Source: CAZOOK01 sp964581385
Lineage (GTDB): Bacteria; Pseudomonadota; Gammaproteobacteria; Nevskiales; Nevskiaceae
Direction: 5' to 3'
Assembly: GCA_964581385.1 (NCBI GenBank)
Contig: CAZOOK010000031.1
Coordinates: forward strand, 4,129 to 68,128
Length of the DNA: 64,000 nucleotides
The notes beneath the pieces were generated by a model that saw only the letters and a program-made list of their open reading frames with translations, made no database searches and was not told the DNA's origin. Each line of letters begins with the position of its first letter. Position 1 is the first letter of the stretch. Position numbers and translations under genes: made by a program. Positions 42,585 to 50,533 of this stretch are shown one piece after another.

Positions 42585-42662
42585 GCCGGCCACCGTGAAC
42601 CCATGACGGCATGATGTCAAGTCCGCTCCCGGCGCCCTGATTGGTGATATAGGGGCTTGGCC

Positions 42663-42682
42663 CGGTAAGCATTGACTTACCG
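42663..42682. promoter_or_regulatory. Candidate operator, 7-bp inverted repeat
   Basis: CGGTAAG, six bases, CTTACCG: a perfect dyad in the gene-free region between TerS and the RHH gene. About 26 bases further on, TAGGTCAC occurs twice 11 bases apart (42708-42715, 42719-42726). Both look like protein-binding sites; which protein is unknown. Confidence 0.45.
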
Positions 42683-42772
42683 CGCGGTTTTGGCCTTGTG
42701 CGCTGGCTAGGTCACAGATAGGTCACTGTTTGCGGTGAGACCGCCCCGACGACTGGCCGGAGCGGCAGTGGT

Positions 42773-43276
42773 CTATGGTTCCGGCTTGTCCGGCTGGTGC
42801 TCAATCACCTTGGCGTCATCGCCCGGGATCTTGGCCTGGGCGGGCGGTGCGATCGTCGAGGATATCAGCGCCTCGAGCGTGAGGTGTCCCGTGACTACCG
42901 ATCGCTCGATGAACAGCCCATGCAGCTTGCCCTTAGCCACCGTGGCCGAGACCGCGGCGCCGTGGTTGCCATCGCCCATTGCCGCCGAGCGAGCCCATTC
43001 GAGCTCTTCGGTTATTGACTCGGCCGTGACCTTGTAACGGGCTTGAGCCGCACCGCGGGCAACGTCCACCAGGCGCGCGACAACCGGATGGCCGAGCGTG
43101 CGCATTGCCTCGCCTGTGACCATGGCCGAATTCCAGCCCTTGGTCGAATAGGCCGCTCGATAGGCTTTCGATGGATTGCCCGTCCGAAGATACGCCACCA
43201 CAAAGGCCCGCTGCTTCGGTGTAGCGGGTCGATCCATTTTCGGGCTGGCATACGGACGCGGCTTGCGCTTCGCCAT
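42773..43276 (-). CDS. terS: Terminase small subunit, 167 aa
   Basis: TPKQRAFVVAYLRTGNPSKAYRAAYSTKGWNSAMVTGEAMRTLGHPVVARLVDVAR is the classic small-subunit DNA-binding domain (helix-turn-helix with the KQ-F-Y--NGN--AY-AAY pattern), followed by an oligomerisation helix region. It binds the packaging site and recruits TerL. terL is 5.7 kb away, separated by methyltransferases and a mobile cassette, which is an unusual gap. Confidence 0.85.
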   Translation of the reverse strand: MAKRKPRPYASPKMDRPATPKQRAFVVAYLRTGNPSKAYRAAYSTKGWNSAMVTGEAMRTLGHPVVARLVDVARGAAQARYKVTAESITEELEWARSAAMGDGNHGAAVSATVAKGKLHGLFIERSVVTGHLTLEALISSTIAPPAQAKIPGDDAKVIEHQPDKPEP

Positions 43277-43305
43277 GCGGGCAGGATTAGCCGATTGCGA
43301 GCGAA

Positions 43306-43701
43306 CTATCCACCATTGACCGGCGCCGGCGAGGTTTGCGGAGCCTCGGGCGCGGGCTGGGACTGGATTGGCGCGCTATTCGGGGTCGCAGCAGCAGCCT
43401 TGCCAGTGAGGATCACGCGACCGGCAAAAGATTGAAGGAATTCGGACAGACCGCGGCATGGCGCGACATCGCCGCGCAGCTGGATCGACGCGACGCAGGA
43501 ATCGAGGGATTGCACCACCAATGGCCACGATTGAAGATCGCCTGGCGTCAGCGAAAACGGATAGGCAGCGTCAGCGGCTTGGACAGACTGCGGGAGACCT
43601 ATCATCAAAACCGATAGAACAACGGCTGATCTAGTGAGAACAACTGATAGACTGCGGAACGTATTGAGAACGTTGAGGGATTTGGTGTTTAACCTGGACA
43701 T
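43306..43701 (-). CDS. Secreted hypothetical protein, 131 aa
   Basis: ATG at 43701 (AAGGA upstream) begins a signal peptide: basic start, hydrophobic core SAVVLSVLMIGLPQ, cleavage at VQA/A near residue 43. The mature part has Cys pairs (DSCVASIQLRGDVAPCRG) and a Pro/Ala-rich tail. Directly before terS. Periplasmic location is predicted; function unknown. Confidence 0.55.
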   Translation of the reverse strand: MSRLNTKSLNVLNTFRSLSVVLTRSAVVLSVLMIGLPQSVQAADAAYPFSLTPGDLQSWPLVVQSLDSCVASIQLRGDVAPCRGLSEFLQSFAGRVILTGKAAAATPNSAPIQSQPAPEAPQTSPAPVNGG

Positions 43702-43730
43702 ATGGCGGATCCTTTTTTTGACGCGGCGGG

Positions 43731-43760
43731 ATTGTGTCTCAGGGTTCGTGTCCATGTCAA
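43731..43760 (-). promoter_or_regulatory. Sigma70-type promoter for the secreted protein/terS unit
   Basis: On the minus strand: TTGACA (43755-43760), 18-base spacer, CACAAT (43731-43736), about 30 bases before ATG at 43701. A perfect -35 box with a moderate -10 box. Confidence 0.45.
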
Positions 43761-43867
43761 CATGATTGCATGGTGGTGGATTGACGTTTGGGCCTCCCGA
43801 GCTGAGGCGAGGGAGGGGGGCACGGGATTGGCGCGGGGCGCTGGCGCGCCATCCGATGGTCACAGCC

Positions 43868-44545
43868 CTATGACGGGGAGAATGGTTCCGGTGGCACGGG
43901 TTCGTCATCAGCAATTGAAGAATCTGCTGTACCCGGACGTGTGCCATCTAGGGCAGCGGTGCTTACCTTGTTGCGCCTGCGGAACCACGTTCGGCGGGAT
44001 ATGCCTTCTGCCTTCCATGGTTCGCCGAGGCTGACCTGAGCGATGTATTCGGCGCGGGTTTTGTGGCCGGCCGATAGTCGCGCGTCCATTTTGGCGAGGC
44101 GGTTACGTTGGGCGCGGGCTTTGATGCGGGCGGGCGTCGAGAGATCGACGGATCCGATGGTGGTGATTCGGAGCGTGGCGCGATCAGCTTCAGTCAGCTT
44201 TAGTTGCCATGCGAGCGCCTGTGCTTTGTATCGGCGCGGCTTGGTGCTCACCTGGAGGATCAGCGCTTCGGCATCGCCGAGGCTGTACCATGGCGCGCGA
44301 AGACCGAGCCAGCCGATGACGCTATGCCGCGGATTGACCGATAGATTGCCGAGATGGTTGGCGACGATGACGATCGCGCGGCGCGTGTCTGGCGTGTCGG
44401 GCAGCACCTCGCCGCCATATCGGCACGTAAGCAGGAGGTTGAGTTCGCGCAGACGGATTGCGAGAACATTGGCCCTGCGGCGCCGGCGGGCCCGCTTCGC
44501 CTGAATTGCGTTTTCGCGAAGGACGGCAGCGGCGCGAGTGACCAT
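43868..44545 (-). CDS. Hypothetical basic protein with C-terminal helix-turn-helix, 225 aa
   Basis: N-terminus rich in Arg and helical; the middle (LAWQLKLTEADRATLRITTIGSVDLSTPARIKARAQRNRLAKM) and end (PWKAEGISRRTWFRRRNKVS) look like a helix-turn-helix of the kind seen in alphaproteobacterial phage/plasmid proteins. It may bind DNA in replication or regulation. Transcribed away from the early genes at 44801. Confidence 0.6.
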   Translation of the reverse strand: MVTRAAAVLRENAIQAKRARRRRRANVLAIRLRELNLLLTCRYGGEVLPDTPDTRRAIVIVANHLGNLSVNPRHSVIGWLGLRAPWYSLGDAEALILQVSTKPRRYKAQALAWQLKLTEADRATLRITTIGSVDLSTPARIKARAQRNRLAKMDARLSAGHKTRAEYIAQVSLGEPWKAEGISRRTWFRRRNKVSTAALDGTRPGTADSSIADDEPVPPEPFSPS

Positions 44546-44734
44546 GCCGCGTCACCTTGCCCGATGACGGCCCGCGCGCCAATAGATCAGCCAGCAAACG
44601 GGACAGGTTAACGCCATGTCCGAGCATGTCCCCATCTGTCCACCCATTGCCCTGCCTCAATGTCCCAATCTGTCCGGCATCGATCACAAGTCCGTGATAA
44701 TGCCTCTCCATGGTTCCATGGCGTCATTATTCAA

Positions 44735-44763
44735 TTGACTAGGTGTGCGCGTATGCGTATGGT
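44735..44763 (+). promoter_or_regulatory. Early promoter of the 44.8-48.2 kb operon
   Basis: TTGACT (44735-44740), 17-base spacer, TATGGT (44758-44763), 38 bases before ATG at 44801. The spacer and -10 carry GTATGCGTATG repeats that may be contacted by a regulator. The rest of 44546-44800 shows no gene. Confidence 0.55.
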
Positions 44764-44800
44764 TGGGGCATAGAGAGACACCAACAAGGGAGCCGCCGAC

Positions 44801-45034
44801 ATGACCGCCTACGCAACCGATAGCAAGTGCCACAACGCGGAGCCGGGAACCTACGGCCACGAATGCGGCAAGCCCGCCGAATGGATCGGAACCACCGCGA
44901 CCGGCTTCCGGTCTGGCTATTGCCTGAAATGCCGCGCCACCGGTTTCGAGGCGCGGCGGGTGGTGAAATGGGAGCCGGCCTTTACGGACGAGCCCGCGCA
45001 CAAGATCCAGCCCGGATCGCGCTTCGACTACTGA
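44801..45034 (+). CDS. Small zinc-ribbon-like protein, 77 aa
   Basis: Cys9-His10, His-x-Cys (residues 20-22) and CLKC (41-44) form a possible metal site. First gene behind the early promoter; AAGGGAG lies upstream of ATG. Unknown function; an early host-takeover or anti-defence role is conceivable. Confidence 0.55.
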   Translation: MTAYATDSKCHNAEPGTYGHECGKPAEWIGTTATGFRSGYCLKCRATGFEARRVVKWEPAFTDEPAHKIQPGSRFDY

Positions 45035-45143
45035 CAGGACGAAACGGGCTCCCGCAGCCGTCAACCGGCGAAGGCTTTGAATACGCCACGCCAACCGCCA
45101 CCACCTAACCCGCGCCACGCGCACCCGAACAGGAGCAACGACA

Positions 45144-45362
45144 ATGACCCTCGAAGAAGCCAACGCCCTCCGCCAGAAATACAAGATCGTTCGCGGCTAT
45201 TTCAAAGGCGGCCGCCGCACCATCGCAACCAATCTCACGCTGGACGAGGCGCAGGCGCATTGCCGCGACCCCGAGACCAGCTCGAGCACCTGCACCAAGT
45301 CGGCCGGCAAGGCGCGGACGCGCCGGATGGGCCCTTGGTTCGACGGATACGAGAAAGACTAG
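45144..45362 (+). CDS. Small hypothetical early protein, 72 aa
   Basis: AGGAGC before ATG. EEANALRQKYKIVRGYFKGGRRTIATNLTLDEAQAHCRDPETSSSTC is a compact alpha/beta pattern (helix, strand, strand, helix) like small nucleic-acid-binding or host-modifying phage proteins. No family named. Confidence 0.5.
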   Translation: MTLEEANALRQKYKIVRGYFKGGRRTIATNLTLDEAQAHCRDPETSSSTCTKSAGKARTRRMGPWFDGYEKD

Positions 45363-45428
45363 CTTTCTACAGCGCGGCTATTTGTGGCCGCGTCATAGAG
45401 CGCTAAGGCTCAATTTGGAGGATTGTAC

Positions 45429-45977
45429 ATGAACGAGACAATCGAACAGCGTGCCGACCGCCTGGTTAGGCAAGAGGTTTATGTGTGCCTTTCGTCGCTG
45501 GTCTCGACACTGGCACAAGGCTACGGGCAGGCCACTAGCGATCCGCTGGCCGAACTGGTCAACCAGGCTTTCGAGCTGGCTTGCCCGGTGGACGACTACG
45601 AAGAAGCCGCAATACAGGCGGGATGGACGGAAACTAACGGCGAGTGGCGGAACAAGCCTTCGCAATTCATGTCCGGGCAGGTTTACGACGACGCCAAGAC
45701 CATGTGTCGCGAGGAAAATATCGAACCCTACCAACGCGACGTGTTTGAGCATTGGGCGGTTAGCGACTGGCTGGCCGACAAGTTGATCGAACGCGGCGAG
45801 AAGGTCGACAAGGATTTCGCCGGCATGTGCGTGTGGGCGCGGTCCACGACCGGCCAAATGATTTCAATGGACTCGTGCATCGAAGCGATAGCTAAGGCGA
45901 CGATGGCCCCCGTTGACTGCTCCAAGCCTATAGCAATTTCAGAACCAGAACACGCGGCGCACCACCGAGACGCCTGA
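45429..45977 (+). CDS. Hypothetical early protein, 182 aa
   Basis: GGAGG nine bases before ATG at 45429. Helical N-terminal half, then EAAIQAGWTETNGEWRNKPSQFMSG and a Trp-rich VFEHWAVSDWLADKLIERGEKVD segment, a pattern that recurs in accessory phage proteins of this kind. Acidic overall. No function recognised. Confidence 0.55.
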   Translation: MNETIEQRADRLVRQEVYVCLSSLVSTLAQGYGQATSDPLAELVNQAFELACPVDDYEEAAIQAGWTETNGEWRNKPSQFMSGQVYDDAKTMCREENIEPYQRDVFEHWAVSDWLADKLIERGEKVDKDFAGMCVWARSTTGQMISMDSCIEAIAKATMAPVDCSKPIAISEPEHAAHHRDA

Positions 45978-46044
45978 ACCCCTAGCCCATGCCCGGCCGC
46001 GCGTCGGGCATGCACGAGCGGTTAAGCAAACGGAGGCAAAGACA

Positions 46045-46503
46045 ATGGAAAAGCCGGAAATCATCACGCTATTCAGCTTCAAGCCGGGTGATCGCGTCGA
46101 GTATGTCATGGCGAAGACGGAGCTTGTCGGGCGCCGCGCGACTGTGGTCCGCATCGTCAAAAGCCGAAATGTCGTCACGATCGATTGGGACGGCGACGCT
46201 CCCGCGAATCAACGGCGATACGACGCCTATCCGACCAGCCTGCGGCCGATCCGCGAACCGGTCACCAAATCCCCCGCGCGAATCGCCTACGAGGCGGACG
46301 TCGAGGCCATGCCGACCTACTGCCTCAGCGGAAACCCGCGCAAGACCTGGGACCAGCTTTCCGAGGCCGTGCAAGACACCTGGAAGCGCAACCCCACGCC
46401 GCGCCAATACGCTAGCGAGCCGACCGAGCAGGGGAATCAACTGGTCATTCCCGGCTGCGAGCGCGACCGGTCACGCGGGCCAGCCCAAGGGGATTTATTC
46501 TAA
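46045..46503 (+). CDS. Hypothetical early protein, 152 aa
   Basis: CGGAGG before ATG. The start PEIITLFSFKPGDRVEYVMAKTELVGRRATVVRIVKSRNVVTIDWDG is a small KOW/SH3-like beta domain; the C-terminal half is rich in Arg, Pro and Gln. Unknown role. Confidence 0.5.
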   Translation: MEKPEIITLFSFKPGDRVEYVMAKTELVGRRATVVRIVKSRNVVTIDWDGDAPANQRRYDAYPTSLRPIREPVTKSPARIAYEADVEAMPTYCLSGNPRKTWDQLSEAVQDTWKRNPTPRQYASEPTEQGNQLVIPGCERDRSRGPAQGDLF

Positions 46504-46646
46504 TGCGCCGCCAGTTCGTCGAGTGCGCATCATGGGCGACCGCCCGTCGCCGTTGCCCATGGGCCGCCGTGGTCGCCCGCGCGTCTGGCGGCTTCCTGTG
46601 CTTCGAGTCCGTCACCGACTGGCAAACCTGGAAACGCCAGACCTAA
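46503..46646 (+). CDS. Very small Cys/Arg-rich protein, 47 aa
   Basis: ATG overlaps the preceding stop (TAATG). RRQFVECASWATARRRCPWAAVVARASGGFLCFESVTDWQTW contains three Cys and two Trp in a short span. No family recognised; the case for translation rests on the overlap and on the operon setting. Confidence 0.4.
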   Translation: MRRQFVECASWATARRRCPWAAVVARASGGFLCFESVTDWQTWKRQT

Positions 46647-46663
46647 CCCCAAAGGATCCGCCC

Positions 46664-46870
46664 ATGACCAAATTCTGCAAGGACTGCCGCCATTGTTTGC
46701 CCGAAACGGCCGACTTTCCGACCGCGCCGCCGTTCAAGTATGCGCGATGTGCGCTCACTGGACAGCCGAATCTCGTGACCGGCAATATGGAGACCCACTT
46801 TTGCGCCGTTGCCCGCCAGGACGGCCAGCCCTGCGGGCCCCTCGGCTCACGCTTCGAGGCCAGGCCATGA
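46664..46870 (+). CDS. Cys-rich zinc-binding protein, 68 aa
   Basis: CKDCRHC at residues 5-11, a second Cys at RCALTG, and a FCAVARQDGQPCG ending give a four- to six-Cys zinc-ribbon pattern. AAAGGATCC precedes ATG at 46664. The protein at 59461-59664 has a similar Cys layout. Unknown role. Confidence 0.5.
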   Translation: MTKFCKDCRHCLPETADFPTAPPFKYARCALTGQPNLVTGNMETHFCAVARQDGQPCGPLGSRFEARP

Positions 46871-46950
46871 GGTACCCGCCCGCCTTCGTCGCCGCCCTGT
46901 GGGTGACGGGCTTCCTCCTCACCTTCGCCGCTTGCGCGCTGGCGCTTTGA
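46867..46950 (+). CDS. Single-helix membrane peptide, 27 aa
   Basis: ATGA overlap with the gene before and TGATG overlap with the gene after. The sequence is one hydrophobic helix (FVAALWVTGFLLTFAACALAL). Such tiny coupled membrane peptides are common in phage operons; function unknown. Confidence 0.45.
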   Translation: MRYPPAFVAALWVTGFLLTFAACALAL

Positions 46951-47501
46951 TGGCCGCCCCGTTCAACATCATGCCGGTCGGGCGATCGTTCCGCCTGTTC
47001 CGCACGCTCAGCGGCCCGCCAGTGCCCGCGGAGATCGACCTGGCATACCCAACACGGGAGGAGGCAGAAAACGCTGCCGGCGGTCACGCTGGCCAGCCGG
47101 CGACGGCATCGGAAGCACCGCCGCAGCCACGTAAGGAGATCGGCGCGATCGAGGTAACGCTTGCGGACAGGCGGGACACTCCCGCGGCGCGTCCGATATT
47201 CGTCGCGACTGGCGCCTATATGCCCGTCTCGCCTGAAACAGCCGCCGCGATGGAGACGGACAAGCTCCGCAACATCGACCGCGCGCTTCGTCGGCGCCGC
47301 ATCCTGCAGCACGCCGAGCGCGTGGGTACGCTCGCCCCGGATGCATTTCAGGCCATGCTCGATACAATGGGAATCGGCCGGAATACCGCCTGCCAGGCGC
47401 TGGAGATCAGCGCCGACCGCCTGCGCCGCATGCTCGCCGGCAAGGTGCCCATCCCCCGCCATATCGGCCTCGCGTGCGCCGAATTGAAAAGGAGCAAATA
47501 A
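46950..47501 (+). CDS. Hypothetical early protein with C-terminal helix-turn-helix, 183 aa
   Basis: Pro/Ala-rich N-terminal linker, then a helical region and MGIGRNTACQALEISADRLRRMLAGKVPIPRHIGLAC, which has helix-turn-helix spacing and resembles the truncated HTH remnant at 39838-39954 (the P-IP motif). It could be an early regulator. The start overlaps the preceding gene. Confidence 0.55.
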   Translation: MAAPFNIMPVGRSFRLFRTLSGPPVPAEIDLAYPTREEAENAAGGHAGQPATASEAPPQPRKEIGAIEVTLADRRDTPAARPIFVATGAYMPVSPETAAAMETDKLRNIDRALRRRRILQHAERVGTLAPDAFQAMLDTMGIGRNTACQALEISADRLRRMLAGKVPIPRHIGLACAELKRSK

Positions 47502-47502
47502 A

Positions 47503-47799
47503 ATGCCGGTTATCGTCGGAGGGATCTGCGACGGCGGGCGCTGTCGCGTGGCGGTTCCAGAGCAAGGCGTCATTAGGCTCGCCAAGCGCAAACCGCTCGA
47601 TCCGCGCTCTTGGACATCGCTTGACCCGCCGTCCGAACCCCAGCCGTCGGACACAGTAGCAATGGAGGTTTACCGTCTCCGCTCGATCCGCATAGGCGAA
47701 GAGACGTTTCGGTACTATGCCGCGAACCACATGACCGACCTCGAGGCGATCGAGCAGGTCTTCGCGGCCTACGCCGGATCGAACAAGGCAAAGCCGTGA
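47503..47799 (+). CDS. Small hypothetical protein, 98 aa
   Basis: MPVIVGGICDGGRCRVAVPEQGVIRLAKRKPLDPRSW then VYRLRSIRIGEETFRYYAANHMTDLEAIEQVFAAYAG. Mixed alpha/beta. The end overlaps the nuclease start. No family recognised. Confidence 0.45.
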   Translation: MPVIVGGICDGGRCRVAVPEQGVIRLAKRKPLDPRSWTSLDPPSEPQPSDTVAMEVYRLRSIRIGEETFRYYAANHMTDLEAIEQVFAAYAGSNKAKP

Positions 47800-48197
47800 A
47801 GTCTCTGTTTTTGGCCGGCGTTGGTGCCGGGCTGATCGTCGCTGCAATCTCTGCCAATGTGCCCGCCCGAACCGTCACCGCCGACCGGATTCTGGATGGA
47901 GACACGGCCGCCGCCGGCGGACTCCGCATCCGCCTCACCGGCTACGACGCGCCCGAGATATTCCACCCGCGATGCCCGGCCGAGCTCGCTCTGGGACTGC
48001 GGGCAAAAGCAAGGGCCGCCGTGCTCCTCCACGACGCGCAAATCACGATCGTCCCCTGCGCCGGATGGAACTACGGCCGCGCCTGTGGGACCGTGCCAGG
48101 CCTCGCCGCAACCATGATCCGCGAAGGCTTGGCCATCCCCTACGACTGCCGCAACAGCCATTGCCCGCACACGCCGGCAAACGCGTGGTGCCACTAG
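47796..48197 (+). CDS. Secreted SNase-type (thermonuclease) nuclease, 133 aa
   Basis: GTG at 47796 overlaps the previous stop (GTGA) with AAGG upstream. Signal peptide MKSLFLAGVGAGLIVAAISANVPA then the SNase pattern: RILDGDTAAAGGLRIRLTGYDAPEI (the D-G-D-T and R-L-x-G-D-A-P core), AVLLHDAQITIV and a C-terminal NYGRACG. The fold is shorter than full SNase and lacks part of the C-terminal helix. Likely exported to degrade nucleic acid outside the cell or in the periplasm. Confidence 0.7.
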   Translation: MKSLFLAGVGAGLIVAAISANVPARTVTADRILDGDTAAAGGLRIRLTGYDAPEIFHPRCPAELALGLRAKARAAVLLHDAQITIVPCAGWNYGRACGTVPGLAATMIREGLAIPYDCRNSHCPHTPANAWCH

Positions 48198-48255
48198 CGT
48201 TGCGTTTTGGATTATTAATTAATTCTCTGAATCGTAACGTGAGGGCGGTTGAGCC

Positions 48256-50316
48256 TTAGCCCGACGCTGCCGGCTTCTCCTCGCGCACGATCCACACGTA
48301 GGGCTTCTCCCGCCCGATCACGCGCTTGTCGAGCAGGTATTCGCCCGCCCGCTGCAGAGCCTTGCGCACTGCATCCGGCTTCGAGTCCTCGCCGCCCTCA
48401 AAGGATTTCTTGGTAAAGGCGTCGATCCAGAAATTCCACTTAACGACGCGCACGCCCTCGGGCAGCTTCATCGACCCGGGCGCCACCTCGCCGTGCTCGA
48501 GCAGCGCATCGCGGAGTGCATCCAGCGCGATCCGCACCTTCGGCGTGAGGTTTTTCAAGGTCGGCGATCGCAGCGAGCCTTGAACCCATTTGTCCAGAGG
48601 CACAACCACGCAAGACGTGATCGGCCGGCCATCGTCCCGGGCCCCAAGCGTGATCGACTGCAGCCGGAACGGCGTAAGAAAGCCCTCCTCGGCATCCTTC
48701 ATTTTCGTGATTTTGAAGGATCGATCCTTGTTCTCGGCGCAGTTCACTTCGATCGCATTGTCGACCGCCGCGCGGAACGATGAATGACCGCGCTCGCGGG
48801 CCCCCATGGCGTTCTTGTGGTGCACGATCATCACATGCCCGCCGGTCGTCTCCTGAATCGAATTATAGTGCTTCAGTAGCCGGCTAACGTCCTCGCTGGC
48901 GTTCTCGTTCGCGCCAGGCGAGACCGCGGCATGTGTATCGACAACCGTCATGTCGATGCCACATTGGAACCGATCCCGCATTTGTGCGCCAAGGATCTTC
49001 AGGTCGGCCAGCAGCTTTGGGAAATCGCCCTCCTCAGTGAACAGGTTCAAGGCGATCGGAAGGAACACAAACGGCAGGCTTTGATGGTCGCTGATGTCGA
49101 AGTGCTGGCGGTAAGCCTGCAGCCGCTTGGGAAAGCCCTTGCGCCCCTCGGCCGCCAGATAGACCACCCCGCCCCGCTTCAGGACCTTGTGCCCAAACAC
49201 CGGCTCCGCCCGCGCCACACCCATGGCGAAGTGCGTGGCAAGGAAGCTCTTGCCCGAGCCCGACGCCCCGATGAGCATCGAAATGTCGCCCCGGGTAATC
49301 AGGTCATCAATCAGCCATTCGGTATCGGCCGCCATCCTTGGCGAATCGCCGAACCATACCGCCTCGAAATTCAGCCGCGGCGCCTCCGCCCCGAACGGGA
49401 GCGCGGACTTCTCCACCAGGTCATAGAGCCGCGTCGCGTCTCCGCCCTTGGCGATCCAGTCGACGACATCGCCTTTAGCTGGAAGGTCGGGAAGATCGAG
49501 AACGCGCTGGCGTGCGGCAATCCCGGTAAGTGCCGCTCCGACAACCGCGGTGTGGTTGCGGCCTGCCTCGTCGTTGTCCGACAGATGAATGATATCGGCA
49601 TCGCGGAAGAAATCGCCAAAGGTCTCAGGCCATTTGCCAGAGCCCATCGGATTGCACGTCGCCGGCACGCCCAACTCTGCCAGCCGGTCAACTTTGCGCT
49701 CGCCCTCAACTATAAATACCGGCCGCTCGGCAGATAGCGCCTCGAGCAGATCAGGAAGCCGATACGGTACCAGCCGACAGCCTTTTACGGACCAGCGCCA
49801 GCCATCATGCACCTTGTCGGGCTCGTCGGTAGGAAGCGCACGACGACGCTGGCCAAAGGTCTTTTGAACCTTGCCGTCTTTTGTCAGCGGCTTGCCGTCT
49901 GGCCCAATGAAAACGAACCTCACCGCCTGGAAAAGAAGCTCGCCGGACTCATCGACGTATTCGTAAATCTCGTCGATCGTCTTTTTACCGGCCGGCGCTT
50001 TTGACGTAGAAACGGGAGCCGGAAGATTGCGGTCGTGGTTGTCCTCGACGTCGTAGCCGTGTTCGCGCAGCCATTCGACCGCGCCGCCCGCCGCGCCGTT
50101 CACATGCCGGCCGGTCTCTCGGGCAATCAGATCGAGAACGCCGCCGCCCTCTTTGGCCTCGTGGTCGAACCACGTCCCGGCGGTTACGTCGATCGAGAAG
50201 GACCCGTTCGTCCCCCAGCGCAGTTCCGATTTGGAAGAGTGCGCCGGGTTGGGGTCGCCGAGCAGTTCCAGCGCGACGGCGCGCATGTGTAGAGAAAAAT
50301 CGGTACCGCTCGCCAT
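48256..50316 (-). CDS. Primase-helicase (toprim plus AAA/RepA-type ATPase), 686 aa
   Basis: N-terminal DNA/cofactor-binding part without a clear zinc finger, a toprim-like core (PVFIVEGE with Glu205 region, HLSDNDEAGRNH at 245-254), then an ATPase: Walker A GASGSGKSF (350-358), Walker B DMTVVDTHAAV, and HHKNAMGARERGHSSFRAAVDNAIE near the end. Closest to RepA/AAA_25-type replicative helicase-primases of podoviruses. It unwinds and primes phage DNA. The last gene of the GcrA/RusA operon. Confidence 0.8.
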   Translation of the reverse strand: MASGTDFSLHMRAVALELLGDPNPAHSSKSELRWGTNGSFSIDVTAGTWFDHEAKEGGGVLDLIARETGRHVNGAAGGAVEWLREHGYDVEDNHDRNLPAPVSTSKAPAGKKTIDEIYEYVDESGELLFQAVRFVFIGPDGKPLTKDGKVQKTFGQRRRALPTDEPDKVHDGWRWSVKGCRLVPYRLPDLLEALSAERPVFIVEGERKVDRLAELGVPATCNPMGSGKWPETFGDFFRDADIIHLSDNDEAGRNHTAVVGAALTGIAARQRVLDLPDLPAKGDVVDWIAKGGDATRLYDLVEKSALPFGAEAPRLNFEAVWFGDSPRMAADTEWLIDDLITRGDISMLIGASGSGKSFLATHFAMGVARAEPVFGHKVLKRGGVVYLAAEGRKGFPKRLQAYRQHFDISDHQSLPFVFLPIALNLFTEEGDFPKLLADLKILGAQMRDRFQCGIDMTVVDTHAAVSPGANENASEDVSRLLKHYNSIQETTGGHVMIVHHKNAMGARERGHSSFRAAVDNAIEVNCAENKDRSFKITKMKDAEEGFLTPFRLQSITLGARDDGRPITSCVVVPLDKWVQGSLRSPTLKNLTPKVRIALDALRDALLEHGEVAPGSMKLPEGVRVVKWNFWIDAFTKKSFEGGEDSKPDAVRKALQRAGEYLLDKRVIGREKPYVWIVREEKPAASG

Positions 50317-50323
50317 GGCGCGC

Positions 50324-50533
50324 TCACGCGCTTTCGAGGTCTAGGCGGCTGATAAGCTGGGCGGCCTCGTCGTCGGTCAGCACGGCGAGCTCTGGCATGC
50401 GCATGGTGAGAACGAGCACCTTCAGCCGGCTATCGTCTACCCCGTTCCCCCGCGCGCATAGGAGCAGCGCCTGGGCTGCTATCCAGAGAGTCCGGCGCCG
50501 GGTATCGGCCGGCAGGTCGGCGACAATCTTCAT
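50324..50533 (-). CDS. Small hypothetical protein, 69 aa
   Basis: ATG at 50533 overlaps the GcrA stop. DLPADTRRRTLWIAAQALLLCARGNGVDDSRLKVLVLTMRMPELAVLTDDEAAQLISRLDL: compact and helical. Between GcrA and primase; unknown role. Confidence 0.5.
   Translation of the reverse strand: MKIVADLPADTRRRTLWIAAQALLLCARGNGVDDSRLKVLVLTMRMPELAVLTDDEAAQLISRLDLESA

Noticed and set aside
43793..43816. Possible terminator hairpin (CCTCCC...GGGAGG)
   Set aside because: Only a six-base stem with no T tract on either strand.
48198..48255. AT-rich gap (ttattaattaattc) as replication origin
   Set aside because: The stretch is short, lacks iterons or DnaA-like boxes, and lies between two converging operons; I see no positive evidence.
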